Shown here: positions 41,401-50,882 of the stretch, in pieces
Numbering within the stretch: the stretch's first letter is position 1
How the letters are laid out: each line of letters starts with the position of its first letter
Made by a program: the position numbers and the translations under genes
Notes under the pieces: model-generated
The model's input: only the letters and a program-made list of their open reading frames with translations
Told to the model about the DNA's origin: nothing
Database searches by the model: none
DNA from: JAMHWF01 sp048500255
GTDB taxonomy: Bacteria; Pseudomonadota; Gammaproteobacteria; Burkholderiales; Burkholderiaceae_C
Assembly: GCA_048500255.1 (NCBI GenBank)
Contig: JASNYH010000002.1
Span: 682,001 to 746,000 of the forward strand
Length of the DNA stretch: 64,000 nucleotides
Direction of reading: 5' to 3'

Positions 41401-43758
41401 ATGTACCGTATCGTCAAGGTCGAAAAGTTCTCGCCGCAGACTTTCCTGTGGGAAGTCGACGCGCCCGACGTGGCGCGCGCCGCCGAGGCCGGCCACTTCG
41501 TGATGCTGCGCCTCGACGAGGCCGGCGAGCGCATCCCGCTGACCGTCGCCGACTACGACCGCGAGCGCGGTACCGTCACGGTCGTCGTGCAGTCGCTCGG
41601 CCGCACGACGCGCGAGATGCGCGACAACTACGAAGAGGGCGACCAGTTTGCCGACTTCGTCGGCCCGCTCGGGCTGCCGCAGCACATCGACAACGCCGGG
41701 CACGTCGTGCTGGTCGGCGGCGGCCTCGGCGTCGCGCCGGTGTTTCCGCAGCTGCGCGCGTTCAAGGAGGCGGGCAACCGCACGACGTGCATCGTCGGCT
41801 TTCGCAACAAGGACCTGGTGTTCTGGGACGACAAGCTGCGCGAGTATGCCGACGAACTGATCGTCTGCACCGACGACGGCAGCGCCGGCCGCCCCGGCTT
41901 CGTCACCGCCGCGCTGCAGGATCTGCTCGAGCGCGACAAGCCTGACCTCGTCGTCGCGATCGGTCCGATGCCGATGATGCAGGCCTGCACCGAGACGACG
42001 CGGCCGTTCGGCGTGACGACCAAGGTGTCGCTCAACACGATCATGGTCGACGGCACCGGCATGTGCGGCTCGTGCCGCGTCACGGTCGGCGGAGAAGTCA
42101 AGTTCGCCTGCGTCGACGGCCCCGACTTCGACGCGCATCAGATCGACTTCAAGGAACTGCTGGCGCGCCAGAAGCGATTCAAGACCCAGGAGCAGCAGGC
42201 CAATTCCGACCTCGACCACGTCTGCAGCCTCGAGGACCTGCTCGTCAAGCAGGGCAAGCGCACGTACAAGAAGTACTCGCAGCTCGAGCGCACGCAGGTG
42301 CCGATGCCCGAGCGCGAGCCGGCCGAGCGCTCGTGCTCGTTCGACGAGGTCAACCTCGGATACGACTGGGCTGCCGCGCTGCGCGAGTCGGAGCGCTGCA
42401 TCCAGTGCGTCAAGCCCACGTGCATCGAGGGTTGCCCGGTGCGCATCGACATCCCGCGCTTCATCCGCCACCTGCTGCTGCGCGACGTCGACGGCGCGGT
42501 CGACGCGATCCACGACTCGAGCCCGTTCCCGTCGGTGTGCGGGCGCGTGTGCCCGCAGGAGAGCCAGTGCGAGGCGCAGTGCGTGCTGCACAAGGCGAAG
42601 ATGCAGCCGGTCGCGATCGGCCGGCTCGAGCGCTTCGTCGGCGACCATGCATCGCATCGGCCGGCGCCGAAGCTGGCGTTCGAGCGCAGCGCGGGCAAGG
42701 TCGCCGTTGTCGGCTCGGGGCCGGGCGGTCTGGCCTGCGCGGCCGACCTGATCAAGATGGGCGCCGACGTCACGGTGTACGAGGCGCTGCACGTGGTCGG
42801 CGGCGTGCTGCGCTACGGCATCCCGTCGTTCCGCCTGCCGCGCGACATCATCGACCGCGAGGTCCAGGCCCTGCGCGACGCCGGCGTGCGCTTCGAGACC
42901 AACAAGGTGATCGGCAAGACGTTCACCGTAGAGCAGCTCACCGGCTCGATGGGCTACGACGCCGTGTTCGTCGCCGCGGGCGCCGGCGCGCCGTCGTTCC
43001 TCGGCATCCCGGGCGAGTCGGCGGGCCAGGTCTATTCGGCCAACGAGTTCCTGACGCGCGTCAACCTGATGGGCGGCGACCGCTTCCCGTACCGCGACAC
43101 GCCGGTCGGCAGCGGCCAGCGCGTCGTCGTGATCGGCGCCGGCAACACGGCGATGGACTGCCTGCGCACGGCGCGCCGTCTCGGCGCCGCCGAGGTGCGC
43201 TGCGTCTACCGCCGCTCCGAGGCCGAGGCGCCGGCGCGCATCGAGGAGCTGCGCCATGCCAAGGAGGAGGGCGTGACGTTCTCCTTCCTGCACGGCCCGG
43301 TCGAAGTGCTGCTCGACGACGCCGGCGACGTGCGCGGCCTGCGCGCGCAGAAGATGGCGCTCGGCGAGCCCGACGCGCGCGGCCGGCGCACGCCGGTGCC
43401 GCAGGACGAGTTCGTCGAGTGGCCGTGCGACACCGTGATCTATGCGCTGGGCACGCAGGCCAATCCGATCGTCGGGCGCGCCACGCGCGGCCTCGGCCTC
43501 GACCGCCGCGGCTACATCGCCGCCGACGACGTGACGCAGGCGACCAACCTGCCCGGCGTGTTCGCCGGCGGCGATATCGTCACCGGCGGTGCCACCGTGA
43601 TCCTGGCGATGGCCGCCGGCCGGCGCGCTGCGCGCGCCATCGGCGCCTGGCTGCATGGCGACCGTGCCGCCTGGCCCCCGTCGCCCGAAGCCGTCGCCGC
43701 TTTCCAGCCGCCGACCCCGCTGCCGGAAACCCCGCTGTCGGCGACGCTGTCCGCCTGA
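41401..43758 (+). CDS. Fused NfnA-NfnB-type ferredoxin:NAD(P) oxidoreductase
   Basis: This 785-residue protein joins two modules. Residues 1-280 are an NfnA/SudB-like FAD-NAD domain with GGGLGVAPVFPQL and the [2Fe-2S] site GTGMCGSCRVTV plus FACVDGPDFD. Residues about 320-760 are an NfnB/GltD-like module with CIQCVKPTCIEGCP, CGRVCPQESQCEAQC, FAD loop VVGSGPGGLACAADL and NADP loop VIGAGNTAMDCLRTARRL. Separate-subunit NfnAB bifurcates electrons between NADH, ferredoxin and NADP. A fused form beside hcr and kor-dependent enzymes could regenerate reduced ferredoxin from NAD(P)H. A plain ferredoxin:NADP reductase is the conservative alternative. Confidence 0.85.
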   Translation: MYRIVKVEKFSPQTFLWEVDAPDVARAAEAGHFVMLRLDEAGERIPLTVADYDRERGTVTVVVQSLGRTTREMRDNYEEGDQFADFVGPLGLPQHIDNAGHVVLVGGGLGVAPVFPQLRAFKEAGNRTTCIVGFRNKDLVFWDDKLREYADELIVCTDDGSAGRPGFVTAALQDLLERDKPDLVVAIGPMPMMQACTETTRPFGVTTKVSLNTIMVDGTGMCGSCRVTVGGEVKFACVDGPDFDAHQIDFKELLARQKRFKTQEQQANSDLDHVCSLEDLLVKQGKRTYKKYSQLERTQVPMPEREPAERSCSFDEVNLGYDWAAALRESERCIQCVKPTCIEGCPVRIDIPRFIRHLLLRDVDGAVDAIHDSSPFPSVCGRVCPQESQCEAQCVLHKAKMQPVAIGRLERFVGDHASHRPAPKLAFERSAGKVAVVGSGPGGLACAADLIKMGADVTVYEALHVVGGVLRYGIPSFRLPRDIIDREVQALRDAGVRFETNKVIGKTFTVEQLTGSMGYDAVFVAAGAGAPSFLGIPGESAGQVYSANEFLTRVNLMGGDRFPYRDTPVGSGQRVVVIGAGNTAMDCLRTARRLGAAEVRCVYRRSEAEAPARIEELRHAKEEGVTFSFLHGPVEVLLDDAGDVRGLRAQKMALGEPDARGRRTPVPQDEFVEWPCDTVIYALGTQANPIVGRATRGLGLDRRGYIAADDVTQATNLPGVFAGGDIVTGGATVILAMAAGRRAARAIGAWLHGDRAAWPPSPEAVAAFQPPTPLPETPLSATLSA

Positions 43759-43784
43759 AGCCCTGACCAGGAGCACCCCACGCC

Positions 43785-45914
43785 ATGCTGTGTCCCAAGT
43801 GCCACCAGCCGCTGGTCGACGAAGACGACGGCCCCTACATCTGCTGCGCCAGCGAGAGCGTGCAATGGCAGTGCAGCGGCTGCGGCAAGGTCAGTGAAGG
43901 CTTTGCCTTCCCGTACGGCCGCTGTCCGCAGTGCGGCGGCACGCTCGCGATGCGCGACGCGGCCGCCGGCGCCGTCGGCGCCGACGAGGCCGCGCTCGCC
44001 GCGATCCGCACCGCCTTCGAAATCGAGCTCGGCGGGCGCGCCTTCTACCAGCGTGCCGCCGCCGACTGCACCGACGAGACGCTGCGCACGCTGTTCCGCC
44101 GCTTCGCCGTGATGGAAGGCGAGCACATGGAGACGCTGGCGCGCCGCTACCACATCGACATCCCCGATGCGCCGGCCGAGTTTCGACTCGATACGGCGGC
44201 CGTCTATGCCGGTGTCGACGAGCGCATCGCCGATCCGTCGGACCTGCTGCGCATCGCCATCGGCTTCGAGAAGCGTGCCGCCGCCTACTTCGCCGAGCGC
44301 GCCACCTGGGCGCTGCCCGGCTCGGCCGAGCGGCGCCTGTACGACGAGCTTGCCGCCGAGGAGCGCGAGCACGCGCAGATGCTCGTCGCCGAGCTGGCGC
44401 GCTGGCGCCAGCAGCGGCCGGGGATCTACGGCGCGGAGGCGGCGCCCGCCGGCGGGCCGCTCAACGGCGCCGAACTGCTGCTGTCGGGCCACGACGCCTC
44501 GGCGACGGCGATCGAGTGCGACGGCAAGCACATGACCTACGGCGAGCTGCGCGACCGCGTCGCGCGCGCCGCCGCACTGTGGCGCCAGCGCGGCTTGCGC
44601 ATCGGCGACCGCGTGGCCGTCAAGCTGCCCGACGGCTTCGACTGGGTCGTGGCGTGGCTGGGTGCGATCTGGGCCGGCGGCATCGCCGTCGGCGTCAACC
44701 CGAAGATTCCGACGCCCGAGTGGCACTACATCCTCGACGAGGCCGGCTTCGACGTCATCATCTCCGAGTCGGCCGACGATACGCCGATGCCCTGGCGCGC
44801 TCGCGTCGTCGGCGTCGAGGAAGGGCGCCACGCCGTGGCCGCTACGCCGCCGATGCCGGCCGTGTCGGTGCCCGCCGAGATGCCGGCGTTCTGGGTCCAC
44901 TCGTCGGGCACATCGGGCAAGCCGAAGGCCGTCGTGCACGCGCACCGTTGCTTTCGCGACATCGCGCGCGTGTCGGCCGAGCGGCTGGGTATCGAGCGCG
45001 GCGACCGGCTGTTCGCGAGCTCGCGCCTGTTCTTCTCCTATCCGCTGACCAACCTGCTGCTGGCGGGGCTGCGCATCGGCGCGACGCTGCTGCTCGACGC
45101 GCAATGGCCCAATGCCAAGAGCGTCGCGGCGACGGTGCAGCGCATGCGCCCGACGGTGCTCTTCAGCGTGCCGTCGCTCTATCGCGACATGCTGCACGAG
45201 GGCATCGCGCCGCAGCTCGCGGCGGCCGGCGTGCGTCGCTTCGTGTCGGCCGGCGAGGCGATGCCTTCGTCGCTGCGCGATGCCTGGCGCACAGCGACCA
45301 ACGGCGTGTCGATCATCGACGGCTACGGAGCCTCCGAGGTGCTGTCGCTGGTGCTGACCGCGCTCGACGGCGACGACGGACTTCAGGTGTCGCCCGGCGT
45401 CGAGGCGCAGCCGCTGGATGTCGAAGCCGCGGCGGCCGCCGGGCCGACGCGGCTGCTGATCCGCACCACGACGCAGGCGCTCGGCTATCTCGACCGGCCG
45501 GCGGCGCAGGCTGACAGCTTCCGCGACGGCGCGTTCTGCCCGGCCGACCTGTTCGTGCGCACCGAAGGCGGCGGCTGGCGCTTCGCCGGGCGCGAGGACG
45601 CGCTGGTCAAGATCCGCGGCCGCTGGGTCAACCTCGCCGAGCTCGGAGAGCACCTCGGCCACGGCCTCGACGGCCTGCGCGAAGGCGCGTGTGTCTGCGT
45701 GCCCGACGCCGACGGCGTCGAGTCGATCGCCTACTTCTACGCTGCAGAGCCGCACGACGCCGAGCGCCTGCGCGACGCGCTGCGCGAACGTGCCGCCAAG
45801 CTGCCGCCCTACCAGCGCCCCGCATGGTTGCGCCGTCTCGACGCGCTGCCGCGCACCGCCACCGGCAAGCTGGTGCGCCGCCGGCTGCAGGAGCTGCACC
45901 AGGCGACGGAGTGA
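43785..45914 (+). CDS. Zinc ribbon-rubrerythrin domain fused to an aryl-CoA ligase
   Basis: This 709-residue protein has three parts. Residues 1-52 are paired zinc ribbons (CPKC, CC, CSGC, CPQC at 3/6, 20/21, 30/33, 47/50). Residues about 70-205 form a rubrerythrin-like four-helix domain with a full diiron ligand set: E81, E111, H114, E162, E193, H196. Residues about 225-709 are a benzoate-CoA-ligase-type AMP-forming enzyme with HSSGTSGKPKAVVH, DGYGASEVLSLVL and the catalytic lysine in LPRTATGKLVRR. It is one uninterrupted frame with AGGAG before ATG. Substrate is probably benzoate or a hydroxybenzoate. The fusion is unusual; the PX4GK site matches known GNAT targets in CoA ligases. Confidence 0.88.
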   Translation: MLCPKCHQPLVDEDDGPYICCASESVQWQCSGCGKVSEGFAFPYGRCPQCGGTLAMRDAAAGAVGADEAALAAIRTAFEIELGGRAFYQRAAADCTDETLRTLFRRFAVMEGEHMETLARRYHIDIPDAPAEFRLDTAAVYAGVDERIADPSDLLRIAIGFEKRAAAYFAERATWALPGSAERRLYDELAAEEREHAQMLVAELARWRQQRPGIYGAEAAPAGGPLNGAELLLSGHDASATAIECDGKHMTYGELRDRVARAAALWRQRGLRIGDRVAVKLPDGFDWVVAWLGAIWAGGIAVGVNPKIPTPEWHYILDEAGFDVIISESADDTPMPWRARVVGVEEGRHAVAATPPMPAVSVPAEMPAFWVHSSGTSGKPKAVVHAHRCFRDIARVSAERLGIERGDRLFASSRLFFSYPLTNLLLAGLRIGATLLLDAQWPNAKSVAATVQRMRPTVLFSVPSLYRDMLHEGIAPQLAAAGVRRFVSAGEAMPSSLRDAWRTATNGVSIIDGYGASEVLSLVLTALDGDDGLQVSPGVEAQPLDVEAAAAAGPTRLLIRTTTQALGYLDRPAAQADSFRDGAFCPADLFVRTEGGGWRFAGREDALVKIRGRWVNLAELGEHLGHGLDGLREGACVCVPDADGVESIAYFYAAEPHDAERLRDALRERAAKLPPYQRPAWLRRLDALPRTATGKLVRRRLQELHQATE

Positions 45915-45919
45915 CGACG

Positions 45920-46714
45920 ATGACTGCCGCCGCCATCACCGGCCCCGTCGTGCGCGTCGAGCGTGACGGCGCCGTGCTCGTCGCGACGCTGTCGCGCCCG
46001 CCCGTCAACGCGATCGACGACACGTTGCTCGCGCAGCTCGGTGCGGCCGTCGATGCGGCGATCGCCGACGAATCCGTCACCGTGCTGCATCTGCGCAGCG
46101 ACCAGCGCGCGTTCTGCGCCGGCGCCGACCTCGATCTGATGCGCCGCAGCTTCACCGGCACCGACGGCCCCGAGGCGATGGTCGCGGTGGTGCAGCGCAT
46201 GCAGCAGCTGTTCTCGCGCATCGAGGCGGCGCCGCTCGTCACGCTGGCCGAGATCGGCGGCGCAGCGCTCGGCGGCGGCTTCGAGCTCGCGCTGGCCTGC
46301 GACCTGCGCATCGTCGCCGCCGAGGCGCGCATCGGCCTGCCCGAGGCGGGCCTCGGCCTGCTGCCCGGCGCCGGCGGCACGCAGCGGCTGACGCGCCTCG
46401 TCGGGCGCGGCCTCGCCCACCGCCTGATCCTCGGCGCCGAGACGCCGACCGGCGCCGAGGCGCTCGGCCTGGGCCTCGTGCAGTGGGCCGTGCCGCGCGC
46501 CGAGCTCGCCGCCGCGGCGCGCGCGCTGGCGCAGCGGCTGGCCGCGCTGCCGCGCCATGCGCTGGCCGAGAACAAGCGCTGCATCGAACTGGCCGGCGTG
46601 CCCGGCGACAGCGGCTACGCGGCCGAGGTCGAAGGCACGCGCCGCCTCTATCAGGACCCCGAAACCCGGCGCCGCGTGTCGGCCTTCCTCGACCGCAGCG
46701 CCGCCCCCCGATGA
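45920..46714 (+). CDS. Enoyl-CoA hydratase/isomerase
   Basis: This 264-residue crotonase-fold enzyme has FCAGADLDLM and IGGAALGGGFELALACDLRI (oxyanion hole). LPEAGLGLLPGAGGTQRL contains the two catalytic-type Glu region. It overlaps the SDR gene by ATGA (an ATG at 46711) and follows the fused ligase by a few bases. Together with the SDR it forms a hydratase-dehydrogenase pair, as in BadK-BadH or aminobenzoyl-CoA-type routes. Exact substrate unknown. Confidence 0.82.
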   Translation: MTAAAITGPVVRVERDGAVLVATLSRPPVNAIDDTLLAQLGAAVDAAIADESVTVLHLRSDQRAFCAGADLDLMRRSFTGTDGPEAMVAVVQRMQQLFSRIEAAPLVTLAEIGGAALGGGFELALACDLRIVAAEARIGLPEAGLGLLPGAGGTQRLTRLVGRGLAHRLILGAETPTGAEALGLGLVQWAVPRAELAAAARALAQRLAALPRHALAENKRCIELAGVPGDSGYAAEVEGTRRLYQDPETRRRVSAFLDRSAAPR

Positions 46715-46734
46715 CATCCCACCAGGAGCTCGCC

Positions 46735-47487
46735 ATGACTTCATCCCTCAAAGACAAGATCGCCGTCGTCACCGGCGCCGCCTCGGGCATCGGCAGCGCG
46801 ATCGCGCAGAAGCTCGCCGACGCCGGCGCCACCGTCGTCGTCGCCGACGTGCAGGCCGACAAGGGCGAGGAGCGCGCCGCGTCGCTGCGCGCCGCAGGCC
46901 GCAAGGCCGAGTTCGTGCAGGTCGACCTCACCGACGCGGCCTCGATCGCCGCCTTCGCCGACAAGGTGCAGGCCAAGCACGGCGCCGTCGATGTGCTCGT
47001 CAATGGCGCCGGCTGGGGCAAGACCGCGCCGTTCTGGGAAGGCACGCCCGAGTTCTGGGAGCGCGTCATTGCGCTCAACTTCGTGGGCCCGATGCAGCTG
47101 ACCAAGGCGCTGCTGCCCGAGATGATGAAGAGGGGCAGCGGCAAGATCGTCAACATCGCCAGCGACGCCGGCCGCGTCGGCAGCATGGGCGAAACGGTCT
47201 ACGCCGGCGCCAAGGGCGGCCTGATCGCCTTCACCAAGTCGCTCGCGCGCGAGACCGCGCGCTACGGCGTCCGCGTCAACTGCGTCTGCCCGGGGCCGAC
47301 CGACACGCCGCTGATGGCCGCCGTGCCCGACAAGGTCAAGGAGGCGCTGACCAAGGCGATCCCGCTGCGCCGCCTGGCCAAGCCCGAGGAAGTCGCCGAC
47401 GCCGTCGTGTTCTTCTCCGGCGACACGGCCGACTACGTCACCGGCCAGGTGCTCAGCGTCAGCGGCGGTCTGACGATGCACGGCTGA
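46735..47487 (+). CDS. Short-chain dehydrogenase, BadH-like
   Basis: This 250-residue SDR has VTGAASGIGSAIAQKL (NAD-binding), NGAGW, the S-Y-K catalytic set with YAGAKGG, and CPGPTDTPLM. The ATG 46735 has CAGGAG seven bases upstream and is preferred to ATG 46711. It resembles 2-hydroxycyclohexanecarboxyl-CoA dehydrogenase (BadH) and could oxidise a cyclic hydroxyacyl-CoA. Since had is missing from the bcr operon, a substitute role in the benzoyl-CoA pathway is possible but unproven. Confidence 0.8.
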   Translation: MTSSLKDKIAVVTGAASGIGSAIAQKLADAGATVVVADVQADKGEERAASLRAAGRKAEFVQVDLTDAASIAAFADKVQAKHGAVDVLVNGAGWGKTAPFWEGTPEFWERVIALNFVGPMQLTKALLPEMMKRGSGKIVNIASDAGRVGSMGETVYAGAKGGLIAFTKSLARETARYGVRVNCVCPGPTDTPLMAAVPDKVKEALTKAIPLRRLAKPEEVADAVVFFSGDTADYVTGQVLSVSGGLTMHG

Positions 47488-47551
47488 GGCAGGGATCCGG
47501 GCCGCTGCGACAATCGACGCCGACGGACAACGACGACGCAGGAGTGTCGCC

Positions 47552-48052
47552 ATGGATTACACGCTGCCCGAATTCCTCGCCCACGCGATCGCGCTCGAGC
47601 GCGAGTCGGCCGAGCGCTACCAGGAGCTCGCCGACATGATGGAGTCGTACCGCAACGACGACGTGTCGCAGCTCTTTCGCGACATGGTGCACTACTCGCG
47701 GCTGCACCACGACTCCATCGTCGAGCGCGCCGCCGGCATCGATCTGCCGGCGCTGCGCTCGTGGCAGTACCGCTGGCGCCACCCGCCCGAGATGGGCGGC
47801 GACGAGGCTTTCGACGCTGCGCTCGACGCGTGGAGCGCGCTCGTCTATGCGCGGGAGAACGAGGTGCGCGCGATGGAGTACTACAGCAGCGTCGGCCAGG
47901 CCGCGACGGACCCCGAGGTGCGCCGGCTGGCCGCCGAGTTCGCCGCCGAGGAGACGGAGCACGTCGAGGCGCTCGACGACTGGCTGGCGCGCACGCCGCG
48001 CCCGGGCACGCCATGGCGCGAACGCGCCGGGCGCGGGGGGCAGGATGCCTAG
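47552..48052 (+). CDS. Ferritin-like protein with an incomplete diiron site
   Basis: This 166-residue paralogue of the ferritin-like protein at 22523 has LERESAERYQELADMMES and a second half with AEETEHVEALDDWL. In the first half the ExxH motif is lost: the position of E60 in the paralogue is occupied by R in SRLHHDS. One diiron ligand is therefore missing while a His pair remains. AGGAG precedes the ATG. It lies between the SDR and a convergent thioesterase gene. It may be a regulatory or heteromeric partner rather than an active oxidase. Confidence 0.75.
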   Translation: MDYTLPEFLAHAIALERESAERYQELADMMESYRNDDVSQLFRDMVHYSRLHHDSIVERAAGIDLPALRSWQYRWRHPPEMGGDEAFDAALDAWSALVYARENEVRAMEYYSSVGQAATDPEVRRLAAEFAAEETEHVEALDDWLARTPRPGTPWRERAGRGGQDA

Positions 48053-48056
48053 CGCG

Positions 48057-48476
48057 TCACTCGCAGAGCTTGCGGATATCCTCGGGCACGGCGATGCCGC
48101 GCAGCTTGCGGCGATCGGTCTTGTCGCGCGCGACGAAGATGCGCGTTTCGGAGCTCTCGCAGATCAGATCGTCGCCGCGCGTGATGACGTGCTTCTGCAC
48201 GAACACCTTGCCGCGCCACTCTTCGATACGCGTCGTGATCGTGAGCTTCTCGCCGTAGGTCGCGCTCTTGACGAAGCGCGCATGGTGCTCGAGCAGCGGT
48301 GTGCCGACGATGCCCGTCGTCTCCTCGAGCACGTGCCACGGCGGCACGCCGCAGCTCATGAAGAAGTTCAGCGACGCCGCGTCCATCCAGCGGTGGTAGC
48401 GCGGAAAGAAGACGATGCCCGCGGGGTCGCAGTCCCCGAAGCGGATCTCGACGTTCATGGTCGTCACTTTGCTCAT
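48057..48476 (-). CDS. 4-Hydroxybenzoyl-CoA thioesterase-family protein
   Basis: This 139-residue hotdog protein has FGDCDPAGIVFFPRYHRWMD, the signature of the 4-HBA-CoA thioesterase/YbgC group with the catalytic Asp. ATG 48476 has GAGGAAGG upstream; a further ATG at 48491 is less likely. It would hydrolyse aromatic or acyl-CoA thioesters, perhaps to release trapped CoA. It is the only minus-strand gene between 31.5 and 56 kb and is divergent from the following enoyl-CoA hydratase gene. Confidence 0.85.
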   Translation of the reverse strand: MSKVTTMNVEIRFGDCDPAGIVFFPRYHRWMDAASLNFFMSCGVPPWHVLEETTGIVGTPLLEHHARFVKSATYGEKLTITTRIEEWRGKVFVQKHVITRGDDLICESSETRIFVARDKTDRRKLRGIAVPEDIRKLCE

Positions 48477-48560
48477 GCGGCCCTTCCTCATTCGGCGGCT
48501 GAATTCTAGTCCGCCGCGTCCACCTTCACACGACACACACACACGACAGGAGTCCTCGAC

Positions 48561-49379
48561 ATGAAACGCATCCAGCTCGCCAACTACGAAGCGAAGCACT
48601 TCGGCTATTCGGTGACCGGCAAGGTCGCGACGATCACGCTGAACCGCCCTGAGCGCAAGAACCCGCTGACCTTCGACTCCTACGGCGAACTGCGCGACCT
48701 GTTCCGCGAGATGTGCTATGCCACCGACATCAAGGCGATCGTGTTCGCCGGCGCGGGCGGCAACTTCTGCTCGGGCGGCGACGTGCACGAGATCATCGGC
48801 CCGCTGGTCAAGATGGACATGCCCGAGTTGCTCGAGTTCACGCGCATGACGGGCGACCTGGTGAAGGCGATGCGCGCCTGCCCGCAGCCGATCATTGCCG
48901 CGATCGACGGCATCTGCACCGGCGCCGGCTCGATGATCGCCTGCGGCTCCGACATCCGCATCGCCACGCCGCGCGCCAAGCTCGCCTTCCTGTTCGTGCG
49001 CGTGGGCCTGGCCGGCGCCGACATGGGCGCCTGCACGCTGCTGCCGCGCCTGATCGGCCTGTCGCGCGCCGCCGAACTGCTCTACACCGGCCGCACCGTC
49101 GGCGCCGAGGAGGCCGAGCGCTTCGGCTTCTACAACCGCCTGGTCGACGCCGACGCGCTCGCCGGCGAAGCCGCCGCGCTCGCCAAGGAGCTCGCCGAGG
49201 GCCCGACCTTCGGCCACGCGATGACCAAGACGATGCTGTGGCAGGAGTGGAATGCAGGCCTGGGCGAGTGCATCGAGGCCGAGGCGCAGGCGCAGGCGAT
49301 CTGCATGCAGACCAAGGACTTCGAACGCGCCTACCATGCGTTCGCCGCCAAGCAGAAGCCCGTGTTCCAGGGCGACTGA
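48561..49379 (+). CDS. Enoyl-CoA hydratase family protein
   Basis: This 272-residue crotonase-fold protein has ITLNRPERKNPLTFDSYGELRDLF, FCSGGDVHEIIGPL and GICTGAGSMIACGSDIRI. One usual catalytic Glu region reads VGLAGADMGACTLLPRL, which lacks the typical Glu, so hydration may not be its reaction. It starts after ACAGGAGTC and is followed 15 bp later by an acyl-CoA dehydrogenase. The pair, with the thioesterase, resembles clusters for aminobenzoyl-CoA or alicyclic acyl-CoA breakdown. Confidence 0.8.
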   Translation: MKRIQLANYEAKHFGYSVTGKVATITLNRPERKNPLTFDSYGELRDLFREMCYATDIKAIVFAGAGGNFCSGGDVHEIIGPLVKMDMPELLEFTRMTGDLVKAMRACPQPIIAAIDGICTGAGSMIACGSDIRIATPRAKLAFLFVRVGLAGADMGACTLLPRLIGLSRAAELLYTGRTVGAEEAERFGFYNRLVDADALAGEAAALAKELAEGPTFGHAMTKTMLWQEWNAGLGECIEAEAQAQAICMQTKDFERAYHAFAAKQKPVFQGD

Positions 49380-49394
49380 GAGAGGATCCGAGCG

Positions 49395-50596
<1,202 letters not shown>

Positions 50597-50600
<4 letters not shown>

Positions 50601-50854
50601 ACACCGACGCGGCCGCGCGCACCTGGGAGGCCGCCGACGGCGTGCACATCGACGTGCGCGGCCTGCCGGCGCCGCAGCCGCTGGTGGCGATCCTGCGCCT
50701 GGTGCGCAGCGGCGGCGCCGGCGCGAGCCTGATCGTGCACCACGACCGCGACCCGCAGCTGCTCTATCCCGAGCTGGCGCAGATCGGCTGGGGCGCCGAG
50801 CGCATCGCCGGTGACGCCGGCGAATGGCGGCTGCGCCTCGCGCCGCTGGCGTGA
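50597..50854 (+). CDS. DUF2249 domain protein
   Basis: This 85-residue protein has HIDVRGLPAPQPLVAILRLVRS, IVHHDRDPQLLYPEL and WRLRLAPL, a TusA-like DUF2249 fold. The GTG start lies inside the stop of the acyl-CoA dehydrogenase gene (GTGA). It is followed after 28 bp by an NnrS-like membrane protein gene; DUF2249 and NnrS-type genes often travel together in denitrifiers. It is a second, untailed paralogue of the protein at 27560. Confidence 0.75.
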
Positions 50855-50882
50855 CCGAGCCGCCGTTGCGGCGCGTTCCGAA

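Noticed and set aside
40135..43776. 1213-codon minus-strand open frame
   Set aside because: Antisense to hcrB and the Nfn fusion, no domain motifs, low-complexity composition.
48477..48560. Extra copy of the 24-bp palindrome near GAATTCTAGTCC
   Set aside because: Half-sites lack the GGTA/TACC core and the 6-bp spacing.
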